Shown here one piece after another: positions 34,414-42,539 of a stretch of DNA of 64,000 bases. A program made the position numbers and the translations under genes. The notes under the pieces were generated by a model that was not told the DNA's origin, searched no databases, and worked only from the letters and a program-made list of their open reading frames with translations. Source of the DNA: Paraburkholderia acidipaludis NBRC 101816 (GTDB lineage: Bacteria; Pseudomonadota; Gammaproteobacteria; Burkholderiales; Burkholderiaceae); NCBI RefSeq assembly GCF_000684975.1, contig NZ_BAXZ01000003.1:494997-558996 (forward strand). Reading direction: 5' to 3'. How positions within the stretch are numbered: position 1 is the first letter of the stretch; every line of letters starts with the position of its first letter.

Positions 34414-35454
34414 ATGGCGACGATCAAGGATGTGGCCGCCGTGGCGGGGGTGTCGTTCACGACGGTGTCGCACGTGGTCAACAATTCGCGGCCGGTCTCG
34501 GCCGACGTGCGGGCCAAGGTGGAGCGTGCGATCCGCGAGTTGGACTACGTGCCTTCGGCCGTGGCGCGTTCGCTCAAGGCGCGCGCGACGGCGACTGTCG
34601 GGCTGCTCGTGCCGAACGGCACGAATCCGTATTTCGCGGAGCTCGCGCGCGGGGTCGAGGACGGCTGTGCGAAGAAGGGCTATTGCGTGTTCTTCTGCAA
34701 TTCGGACGACGACCCGGACAAGCAGCGCAACTACCTGCGCGTGCTGCAGGAAAAGCGCATCGACGGGCTGATCGTCGCGTCGGCGGGCGACGACGCCGTG
34801 CTCGCCGGCACGCTCGCCCACGCGCGCGAGCCGCTCGTGGTGGTCGATCGCAACATCGAGGGACTCAACGCCGACCTCGTGCAGATCGACCACGAGCGCG
34901 GCGCGTGGCTCGCTACACGCCACCTGATCGAACTCGGGCATTCGCGCATTGGCTGCATCACGGGGCCGGTGACGACGGCGGTGAGCGCGATGCGCGTGCA
35001 TGGCTTTTTGCGTGCGATGGCCGAGCGCGGCATCGAGGTTCCGCCGGGCGCGATCGTCGAAGGCGACTTCTCGGGCACGGGCGGCTACCACGCGGCGGCC
35101 CGCCTGCTCGACGGCACGCGGCCGACGGCGATCTTCGCGTGCAACGACATGATGGGCATCGGGGCGTTGCGCGCCGCCGCCGAGCGCGGCCTTTCGGTGC
35201 CCGGCGACTGCTCGATCATCGGCTTCGACGACATCCAGTTTGGCCACTTCACCTGGCCCACGCTCTCCACCGTCGGCCAGTCGGTGCGGGCGCTGGGCGA
35301 ACTCGCCGCGCTCACGCTGATCGAGCGGATTGCCGGCGGCGCGCTGGCGCAGCCGGGTCCGGGCCGCCGCCGCGTGATGGCGCCGCGCCTGATCGCGCGC
35401 GAGTCCACGGCGCCGCTGGGCGGCTCGATGGCCGTGCCGTCGCTCGCGGCCTGA
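34414..35454 (+). CDS. LacI family repressor of the ribose-type transporter
   Basis: The 346-residue protein begins MATIKDVAAVAGVSFTTVSH, a canonical RbsR/PurR-type HTH, followed by the hinge PSAVARSLKARAT and a ligand-binding domain (VGLLVPNGTNPYFAELARG, CSIIGFDDIQFGHFTWPTLS). The GGAG upstream sequence supports the ATG at 34414. It lies downstream of the transporter genes on the same strand and most likely represses them. I do not see an obvious palindromic operator upstream of the ATPase gene. Confidence 0.93.
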   Translation: MATIKDVAAVAGVSFTTVSHVVNNSRPVSADVRAKVERAIRELDYVPSAVARSLKARATATVGLLVPNGTNPYFAELARGVEDGCAKKGYCVFFCNSDDDPDKQRNYLRVLQEKRIDGLIVASAGDDAVLAGTLAHAREPLVVVDRNIEGLNADLVQIDHERGAWLATRHLIELGHSRIGCITGPVTTAVSAMRVHGFLRAMAERGIEVPPGAIVEGDFSGTGGYHAAARLLDGTRPTAIFACNDMMGIGALRAAAERGLSVPGDCSIIGFDDIQFGHFTWPTLSTVGQSVRALGELAALTLIERIAGGALAQPGPGRRRVMAPRLIARESTAPLGGSMAVPSLAA

Positions 35455-35681
35455 AGCGATCGGGCCGAGGGCTTCCGCCGGGCCGCTGCCAGCCTGGCGC
35501 CTTCGGTGCCGCGCATCCGCGCGTCGGTGTTTTGTAATTTTTCCCGGCGCATCAGGGCGTTATCCTCAGACCATTTAGTTTTTTCAAGTCTCTCCAAACG
35601 TTTGCCGTAAACACGCTTTAGAGCACAGGCTCGAATCGTGGCGATCAAGCGTTCGCCATCACGGTATGCACGGGGAGGGTC

Positions 35682-37508
35682 ATGAACAAGGGCATCAGCA
35701 TCAAGGCGCGCATCGGCCTCACGATGATATTTCTGGCGACGCTCGTCGCCGTCATCAGCGTGTTGGGGCTGCTTGGCCTCCGGCGGGCCAACGAAGCGTA
35801 CCTCGACACCTACGCCAATCAGATGCCGAGCGCCCGCGCCATCAATGTCTCCGAGCTTTACGCCGCGCGCGAGCGGCTCGTGCTCGACCGTGCGGGCTTC
35901 GAGATGGGTACGCCCGAAGTCGCGCCTACGCTGGAGCGCGCGCACATGATGCGCGGCATCTCCGACGACTGGTGGAAGAAATATCTCGCTCTTCCGCGCG
36001 ATGCGGAAGAAGACCGCCTTGCGCAGGAAGTGAGTGCGCGGCGCGACACGCTGCACCAGGCCGCGGACGCCTTCGCCGCGGTCGTCGCGGGCGGCGACCA
36101 GACGAAGCTCGTTGCCGCCGCAAAGGGCGTGCAGGCTGCCTACGACGACCTTGCCAAGGCCGACGAGGAGCTCGACAAGCTGCAGAGCACGCAGGCGGAG
36201 CAGGGCTACGAGGACGCCGAGGCGGCGCACCAGGAGCTGCGCATCGCCAGCGTCGTGGCGCTGCTCGTGGGCATCGGCGCGGCCGCCTTCTCGTTCTTCA
36301 CGCTGCGCCGCGCGATCGCCGGGCCGCTGGCCGAGGCGCTCGGCCATTTCGAGGCGATCGCCGGCGGCGACCTGCGGCGCTCGGTGAGCGTGGACCGGCG
36401 CGACGAAATGGGCGATCTGCTGGGCGGCGTCTCGAAGATGCAGCGCAGCCTGATCGACACGGTGCGCAGCGTGCGCGAAGGCACCGAATCGATCGCCACC
36501 GCGACGCGCCAGATCGCGGCGGGCAACATCGACCTCTCGTCGCGGACCGAGGAACAGGCTTCCGCGCTGCAGGAGACCGCCTCGAGCATGGAGCAGCTCA
36601 CGGGCACCGTGAAGCAGAACGCCGACAACGCCCGCCAGGCCAGCGCGCTCGCGGCCAACGCCTCCGAGATCGCCAACAAGGGCAACAGCGTCGTGAGCCA
36701 GGTGGTGGGCACGATGGGCGACATCAACCAGAGCTCGGCGAAGATTGCCGAGATCATCACGATCATCGAAGGCATTGCTTTCCAGACCAATATCCTGGCG
36801 CTGAACGCGGCCGTGGAAGCGGCGCGCGCGGGCGAGGAGGGGCGCGGTTTCGCGGTGGTCGCGGGCGAGGTGCGCAGCCTCGCGCAGCGCTCTTCGGCGG
36901 CGGCCAAGGAGATCAAGGCCCTCATCGACACCTCGGTCGAGCGCGTGCAGACCGGCACGGCGCTCGTGGACGAAGCCGGCCGCACGATGGGCGAGATCAT
37001 CGCGGCCGTGCAGCGCGTGACGGACATCATGGGCGAGATCGCGGCCGCCTCGCAGGAGCAATCGAGCGGCATCGACCAGGTGGCGCGCGCCGTGAACCAG
37101 ATGGACGAGGTGACGCAGCAGAACGCCGCGCTCGTCGAGGAGGCCGCGGCCGCCGCGCAGTCGCTCGAAGACCAGGCGAGCCGGCTGCGCTCGGCTGTCG
37201 CGGTGTTCAGCCTCGACGACACGGGCCACGCGGCCGGCTTCGGCGCGCCGGCGAAGCCGGCGGCGATCCGCAGCGCGGCACCCGCGGCGACGGCCGCGCC
37301 GAAGCCGACTGTCCAGGCCGCAGGGGCCGTAGCCGTATCCGTACCCGCCCGGCCGGCGCTCCCGGCAGCTTCCGCCGCGGCGAAACCCGCGGCTCGCCCG
37401 GCTGTCCGGCCCGCGCGGCCTGCGGTGCGCGCTGCCGCGGCAGCCGCGGCACCGGCGGCGGCAACGCCGGTCGCCGCCGGCAGCGACGACGACTGGGAAA
37501 CTTTCTAG
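35682..37508 (+). CDS. Methyl-accepting chemotaxis protein with CheR-binding pentapeptide
   Basis: The 608-residue transmembrane chemoreceptor has the first membrane helix near residues 9-30, a periplasmic four-helix-bundle ligand domain to about 185, a second helix (VALLVGIGAAAFSFFTL), a HAMP domain and the signalling hairpin. The hairpin tip is the invariant IAFQTNILALNAAVEAARAG and the class is the 36-heptad type seen in Tsr/Tar. Methylation-type helices flank it (SSRTEEQASALQETASSMEQ). A Pro/Ala-rich linker then leads to the final residues DDDWETF. Tsr and Tar end in NWETF/NWESF, the docking site for CheR and CheB, so this receptor is probably a high-abundance type. Confidence 0.97.
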   Translation: MNKGISIKARIGLTMIFLATLVAVISVLGLLGLRRANEAYLDTYANQMPSARAINVSELYAARERLVLDRAGFEMGTPEVAPTLERAHMMRGISDDWWKKYLALPRDAEEDRLAQEVSARRDTLHQAADAFAAVVAGGDQTKLVAAAKGVQAAYDDLAKADEELDKLQSTQAEQGYEDAEAAHQELRIASVVALLVGIGAAAFSFFTLRRAIAGPLAEALGHFEAIAGGDLRRSVSVDRRDEMGDLLGGVSKMQRSLIDTVRSVREGTESIATATRQIAAGNIDLSSRTEEQASALQETASSMEQLTGTVKQNADNARQASALAANASEIANKGNSVVSQVVGTMGDINQSSAKIAEIITIIEGIAFQTNILALNAAVEAARAGEEGRGFAVVAGEVRSLAQRSSAAAKEIKALIDTSVERVQTGTALVDEAGRTMGEIIAAVQRVTDIMGEIAAASQEQSSGIDQVARAVNQMDEVTQQNAALVEEAAAAAQSLEDQASRLRSAVAVFSLDDTGHAAGFGAPAKPAAIRSAAPAATAAPKPTVQAAGAVAVSVPARPALPAASAAAKPAARPAVRPARPAVRAAAAAAAPAAATPVAAGSDDDWETF

Positions 37509-37892
37509 GAATCCGTGGCGCCCGGGAGGCACCCGGGCCCGAGCCGGGAAACGCCACGGTACGTACCGCACGCCGCTGCGCCCGCAGCGGCGTTTTTCGT
37601 TCCTTTTCGTCCCATAAGGGGTGACGCACACGCTGCGCGCTTGCGGTTACGGTAAATTGACGGGCGGTGTCACGAACGCGGCCAGGGCGCCGGGGTACAC
37701 TGCGCGCTTGCGCGGCGGCGGGCGAAATCCTTTCCGGCGCGCGCCATGCCCGAGTTCGCCGGCGCTTTCGACGAGCGGTCCCGTAGAGAGCCTGTACGCA
37801 AAACGACCTGGAACAACCCCTAACGATCGCAACGACCGTCCGCCGCGCCGGCAACCGCCCGGCCTCGCGAGACAGCGCAAGAGGACCCAGAC
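37509..37892. other. Intergenic region between MCP and hydratase genes
   Basis: These 384 bases hold the MCP terminator (37571-37597) and probably the promoter of the hydratase gene near 37630-37880. No other gene or repeat is visible. Confidence 0.45.
37571..37597 (+). terminator. Rho-independent terminator of the MCP gene
   Basis: CGCCGCTGCG (37571-37580) pairs perfectly with CGCAGCGGCG (37583-37592), followed by TTTTT at 37593-37597. It lies 62 bases after the MCP stop. Confidence 0.88.
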
Positions 37893-38654
37893 ATGACGCA
37901 TGACGATCTCGCGCAGCGCCTCGTGAATGCGCGCCGCCGGCATCAAATGATCGACACGGTGGCGCCCGAGCGCCTGCCGCCCGACGCGGCCACGGCCTAT
38001 GCCATCCAGCAGGCCGTGATTGCGGGTCTCGGCACCGTGACGGGCGGCTGGAAGATCGGCGCGAAGGCTCCCGGCGCTCCCGCTTCGGGGGCACCGATTC
38101 CGGCGCCGCTCGTGTACGTCTCGCCCGTGCGCCTCGAGCGCCAGGCATTTTTCCGCGTGCTGGTGGAACTGGAGATCGCGTTCCGTTTTGCCGAGCCGAT
38201 CGCGCCGCGCGGCGAAGCCTATGCGCGCGACGAGGTGCTCGCACGGGTCGGGCAAATCCTGCCGGCCATCGAGGTTGTCGATAGCCGCTACGCCGAGTGG
38301 CCCAATGTCGCGCCGCTCGCGCAACTCGCTGACGCGCAGAACAACGGCGCGCTCGTGACCGGTCATGCGCAGCCCTATGGCACGCTCGCCCGCGCGCTGG
38401 ACTTCGTCGCCCCCGAGCTCGAACTGTCGTTCGACGGCGAGTCGCTCGTGCCCGAAGCGCCGGGCAATCCGGCCGGCGATCCGCGCGAACTGCTCGTGTG
38501 GTTCGTCAACCATTGCGCGGCCATGGGCATTACGATCGAACCCGAATGGACCGTGACCACGGGCACCTATGTCGGTGCGCATCGCATCGACCGGCCCGGC
38601 CTGCTGCACGGGCACATCGACGGGCTTGGCGAAGTGGAGATCGAGTTCGTCTGA
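37893..38654 (+). CDS. 2-keto-4-pentenoate hydratase family protein
   Basis: The 253-residue protein belongs to the fumarylacetoacetate hydrolase-like fold used by MhpD-type hydratases. Clear family blocks are GGWKIGAKAPGAP, ELEIAFRFAEPI, LPAIEVVDSRYAEW, LADAQNNGALVTG and a C-terminal VTTGTYVGAHRI. MhpD-type enzymes add water to 2-hydroxypenta-2,4-dienoate in aromatic meta-cleavage pathways. No other pathway gene is nearby, and a terminator follows directly, so it appears to be a solitary gene whose real substrate is uncertain. Confidence 0.87.
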   Translation: MTHDDLAQRLVNARRRHQMIDTVAPERLPPDAATAYAIQQAVIAGLGTVTGGWKIGAKAPGAPASGAPIPAPLVYVSPVRLERQAFFRVLVELEIAFRFAEPIAPRGEAYARDEVLARVGQILPAIEVVDSRYAEWPNVAPLAQLADAQNNGALVTGHAQPYGTLARALDFVAPELELSFDGESLVPEAPGNPAGDPRELLVWFVNHCAAMGITIEPEWTVTTGTYVGAHRIDRPGLLHGHIDGLGEVEIEFV

Positions 38655-38693
38655 GAACGCGGAACCCGCGATGTCGGACCGAGGTGGGAACTG

Positions 38694-38724
38694 AAGCCGT
38701 CGGCGCTCTGCGCGACGGCTTTTT
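38694..38724 (+). terminator. Rho-independent terminator of the hydratase gene
   Basis: Stem AAGCCGTCG (38694-38702) and CGACGGCTT (38713-38721) with a ten-base loop, then a short T run continuing to 38724, 40 bases after the hydratase stop. Confidence 0.85.
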
Positions 38725-39161
38725 CATGCGCGCGGAATGCCTTGTCTGCTGGCGCAAGCTGTCATTTCTGCCAGTTACCCAGGGCGAAGCTGCAACCGAA
38801 GCCGCTATTGCGGTGAGGGGCGCGCAAGACCGCGGCGACCTGCTGCGCAATGCGCGGCACCGTGCCGACGCCGGCAGGTTCGACACGCAAGAATGGAAAA
38901 AAATGGAGGGTGACGTGCACGGACAACAGCCCGGAGCGCAGGGCGCCGCTCGAATGCATTGCCGGTCCGGATTTTGCACGGGTCGGGAAGATCATTGTAA
39001 GACGGAGCTTGCCGCTCTCCAAGCCGGAAAACGCCGGTTCGAATCCGGCGCGATTTCTGTGTGAAAAAAAAACCAAAAGGGTTTAGGATGAATTCGAGCG
39101 ATGTCGTTTCCGATGAGCGCGCCGCGCACGACATCGGTCGCAGATCTAGCGAGGAGGTAGC
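38725..39161. other. Leader region of the prkA operon with a tRNA T-arm-like hairpin
   Basis: These 437 bases precede prkA. A perfect T-arm-like hairpin, GCCGGTTCGAATCCGGC, lies at about 39033-39049, and GGAGCTTGCCGCTCTCC stands 10-30 bases upstream of it, but no acceptor stem or CCA end can be built. It may be a decayed tRNA gene or chance. The sequence then shows an AT-rich run (GTGAAAAAAAAACCAAAAGG, 39061-39080) and a GAGGAGGT ribosome binding site before prkA. A stress promoter must lie here, but I cannot place it with confidence. Confidence 0.4.
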
Positions 39162-41084
39162 ATGGATATCTACAGCAGCTTCGCGAACCGCTTCGAAAAA
39201 ACGCGAGAGGAAGAATTCTCGCTTGAGGAGTATCTCGCGCTCTGCAAGGAAGATCCCAGTGCGTATGCCACGGCTGGCGAACGCATGCTGGCTGCAATCG
39301 GCGAACCCGAACAGATCGATACAAGAAACGACCCGCGCCTGTCGCGCATCTTCGCGAACAAGGTCATCAAGGTGTATCCCGCATTTCGCGAATTCTATGG
39401 CATGGAGGACGTGATCGAGCAGGTGGTCGCGTACTTCCGCCATGCGGCGCAAGGGCTTGAAGAAAAGAAGCAGATTCTCTACCTGCTCGGGCCGGTGGGC
39501 GGCGGCAAGTCCTCCATCGCCGAACGTCTGAAGCAGCTTATGGAGCGCGTGCCGTTCTACTCGATCAAGGGATCGCCCGTGAACGAATCGCCGCTCGGCC
39601 TCTTCGACTACGACGAAGACGGCCCGATCCTCGAAGAGCAATACGGCATTCCGCGCCGCTACCTGCGCAGCATCCTGAGCCCCTGGGCGGTCAAGCGCCT
39701 GCACGAATACAACGGTGACATCCGCAAGTTCCGCGTGGTGCGCCGCTATCCCTCGATCCTGCGCCAGATCGGCATTGCGAAGACCGAGCCTGGCGACGAG
39801 AACAATCAGGACATCTCGTCGCTCGTCGGCAAGGTCGATATCCGCAAGCTCGAACAGTACGCGCAGGATGACGCCGACGCCTACAGCTATTCCGGTGGCC
39901 TGTGCCTCGCGAACCAGGGCCTGCTCGAATTCGTCGAAATGTTCAAGGCGCCGATCAAGGTGCTGCACCCGCTCCTCACGGCAACCCAGGAAGGCAATTT
40001 CAAGGGCACCGAAGGATTCGGCGCGATCCCGTTCAACGGCATCATCCTCGCGCACTCGAACGAGTCGGAGTGGAAGGCGTTCCGCAACAACCGCAACAAC
40101 GAGGCGCTGCTCGACCGGATTTTCGTGGTGAAGGTGCCGTACTGCCTGCGCTACTCGGAAGAGATGAAGATCTACGAGAAGCTGCTGCGCAACTCGTCGC
40201 TGGCCGACGCCGTGTGCGCGCCGGGCACGCTCAAGATGATGGCGCAGATGTCCGTGCTCACGCGCCTGCAGGAACCGGAGAATTCGAGCCTCTTTTCGAA
40301 GATGCAGGTCTACGACGGCGAAAATCTCAAGGACACCGATCCGAAGGCGAAGTCGTATCAGGAGTACCGCGACTTCGCCGGCGTCGACGAAGGCATGAAC
40401 GGGGTCTCCACACGGTTCGCGTTCAAGATCCTCTCGCGCGTATTCAACTTCGATTCGACCGAAGTGGCCGCGAACCCGGTGCACCTGATGTACGTGCTCG
40501 AACAACAGATCGAGCGCGAGCAGTTCCCGCCGGAAACCGAGCAGAAGTATCTGTCCTTCGTGAAGGACGTTCTCGCGTCGCGTTATGCCGAGTTCATCGG
40601 CAAGGAGATTCAGACCGCTTACCTCGAATCGTATTCGGAATACGGGCAGAACATTTTCGACCGGTATGTCACATACGCCGACTTCTGGATTCAGGACCAG
40701 GAGTTCCGCGACCACGATACGGGCGAAAGCTTCGACCGCGCGGCGCTCAACGCCGAGCTGGAGAAGATCGAGAAGCCCGCCGGCATCAGCAATCCCAAGG
40801 ATTTCCGCAACGAGATCGTCAACTTCGTGCTGCGCGCGCGCGCGGCCAACGCCGGCAAGAACCCGGCGTGGATCAGCTACGAGAAGCTGCGCGTGGTGAT
40901 CGAAAAGAAGATGTTCTCGAATACGGAAGAACTTTTGCCGGTCATCTCGTTCAATGCAAAAGGATCGGCGGAAGAACAGCGCAAGCACGAAGACTTCGTC
41001 AACCGTATGGTCGCGAAGGGCTACACGCCGAAGCAGGTGCGTTTGCTGTGCGACTGGTACCTGCGCGTGCGCAAGTCGTCATGA
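39162..41084 (+). CDS. prkA: PrkA serine protein kinase (YeaG-type)
   Basis: The 640-residue product has a PrkA AAA domain with Walker A GPVGGGKSS (about residues 110-118), Walker B-like region and sensor segments (ATQEGNFKGTEGFGAIPFNG, LAHSNESEWKAFRNNRNNEA), and a C-terminal kinase-like domain (VSTRFAFKILSRVF). In E. coli YeaG is induced by nitrogen starvation and stationary phase. It is the first gene of the conserved prkA-yeaH-spoVR cluster. A GAGGAGGT site lies before the ATG. There is a 186-base gap to the next gene. Confidence 0.97.
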   Translation: MDIYSSFANRFEKTREEEFSLEEYLALCKEDPSAYATAGERMLAAIGEPEQIDTRNDPRLSRIFANKVIKVYPAFREFYGMEDVIEQVVAYFRHAAQGLEEKKQILYLLGPVGGGKSSIAERLKQLMERVPFYSIKGSPVNESPLGLFDYDEDGPILEEQYGIPRRYLRSILSPWAVKRLHEYNGDIRKFRVVRRYPSILRQIGIAKTEPGDENNQDISSLVGKVDIRKLEQYAQDDADAYSYSGGLCLANQGLLEFVEMFKAPIKVLHPLLTATQEGNFKGTEGFGAIPFNGIILAHSNESEWKAFRNNRNNEALLDRIFVVKVPYCLRYSEEMKIYEKLLRNSSLADAVCAPGTLKMMAQMSVLTRLQEPENSSLFSKMQVYDGENLKDTDPKAKSYQEYRDFAGVDEGMNGVSTRFAFKILSRVFNFDSTEVAANPVHLMYVLEQQIEREQFPPETEQKYLSFVKDVLASRYAEFIGKEIQTAYLESYSEYGQNIFDRYVTYADFWIQDQEFRDHDTGESFDRAALNAELEKIEKPAGISNPKDFRNEIVNFVLRARAANAGKNPAWISYEKLRVVIEKKMFSNTEELLPVISFNAKGSAEEQRKHEDFVNRMVAKGYTPKQVRLLCDWYLRVRKSS

Positions 41085-41270
41085 TCGACGAGGCTTTACC
41101 GTCCGCTCGCGCCGCCGCTCAAGCAGCAAGGCGGCGGCGCGCACGGACTCCCGGCGGGGCGCGGACCGCATGGCCGTAAGCGCGAAGAAGACGGCCGGCG
41201 CCGCTGAAGTGGCCGCATAGCAGCGCGGCCAGGCGCCTCGCCTATTCGAAACTGGAGCGGGAGACTGGAT

Positions 41271-42539
41271 GTGCTTCATCAAATCATCGACCGCAGGTTG
41301 GCTGGCAAGAACAAGAGCATTGCAAACCGCGAGCGCTTCTTGCGCCGCGTGAAAAACTATATTCGTCACGCCGTTTCGGAAGCGGTGCGTGACCGCAGCA
41401 TCAAGGACATACAGAAGAACCAGAGCATCACGATCCCGCGCAAGGATATTGCGGAACCGTCGTTCCGCCACGGCCCGGGCGGCCGGCGCGAGATGGTCCA
41501 CCCGGGCAACGAGGACTACATTCGCGGCGACCGCATTCCTCGTCCGCAAGGCGGCGGGGGCGGCGGGGGCAGCCAGGCGAGCAACGAGGGCGAAGGTCAG
41601 GATGACTTCGTGTTCGAGCTCTCGCGCGAAGAGTTCATGCAGTACTTCTTCGACGACCTCGAACTGCCGCGTCTCGTGAAAACCCACCTCATGGCCGTGC
41701 CGACGTGGAAGAGCATCCGCGCCGGCTGGGCCGCCGAGGGCACGCCCAACAACATCGACGTCGTGCGGTCGCTGCGCAGCGCGCTCGGGCGCCGCATCGC
41801 GCTGGGTGCGCCGCTCGTCAACGAGCTGCACGAGCTCGAAGAGCAACTGGAGGCGCTCAAGGCGGACCCGGCCGACCGGCGCGAAGAGATCCGCGTGCTG
41901 GAGGAGGAAATCCATCATCTGAAGGGCCGCATCTGGCGCATTCCCTTCATCGACCCGTTCGATCTGCGCTACGTGAACCGCGTGAAACAGCCGCAGCCGT
42001 CGAGCCAGGCGGTCATGTTTTGTCTGATGGATGTCTCGGGCTCCATGGACGAGCAGCGCAAGGATCTTTCCAAGCGCTTCTTCATCCTGCTGTACCTGTT
42101 CCTCAAGCGCAATTACGAGAAGATCGAGGTGGTGTTCATTCGCCATCACACGCGCGCCGAGGAAGTGGACGAGGACACTTTTTTCCACTCCACGGAAAGC
42201 GGCGGCACGGTGGTGTCGAGCGCGCTGGAGCTGATGAAACAGGTGATCGAGGACCGTTATTCGCCCACCGACTGGAACATCTACGGCGCCCAGGCCTCGG
42301 ACGGCGACAACTGGACCGACGACTCGCCGAAGTGCCGCAAGCTCCTTGCGGATGACATCCTGCCCAAGGTGCGCTATTTTGCGTATATCCAGGTGACGCC
42401 GGAGGAGCAAAACCTCTGGCTTGAATATGCGCAACTGGCGCTCACCGAGCCGCAACTGGCGATGAAGAAAGTCGACACCGCGGCGGATATCTACCCGGTA
42501 TTCCGGGAGCTGTTCGAAAAGCAGGTGGAGCAATCATGA
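41271..42539 (+). CDS. yeaH: YeaH/YhbH family (DUF444) protein with VWA-like domain
   Basis: The 422-residue protein begins MLHQIIDRRLAGKNKSIANR, typical of YeaH. The N-terminal half includes a basic helical region and Gly-rich linker (QGGGGGGGSQ). The C-terminal half carries a von Willebrand A-like fold with the MIDAS DVSGSM motif (MFCLMDVSGSMDEQRK). The family is cotranscribed with PrkA and SpoVR, and this protein is the likely substrate or partner of PrkA. It overlaps the next start by four bases (ATGA). Confidence 0.96.
   Translation: MLHQIIDRRLAGKNKSIANRERFLRRVKNYIRHAVSEAVRDRSIKDIQKNQSITIPRKDIAEPSFRHGPGGRREMVHPGNEDYIRGDRIPRPQGGGGGGGSQASNEGEGQDDFVFELSREEFMQYFFDDLELPRLVKTHLMAVPTWKSIRAGWAAEGTPNNIDVVRSLRSALGRRIALGAPLVNELHELEEQLEALKADPADRREEIRVLEEEIHHLKGRIWRIPFIDPFDLRYVNRVKQPQPSSQAVMFCLMDVSGSMDEQRKDLSKRFFILLYLFLKRNYEKIEVVFIRHHTRAEEVDEDTFFHSTESGGTVVSSALELMKQVIEDRYSPTDWNIYGAQASDGDNWTDDSPKCRKLLADDILPKVRYFAYIQVTPEEQNLWLEYAQLALTEPQLAMKKVDTAADIYPVFRELFEKQVEQS

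Noticed and set aside
35085..37631. An 848-codon frame antisense to the MCP gene
   Set aside because: Composition is Arg/His/Leu-rich without domains; the MCP on the other strand has a full set of motifs.
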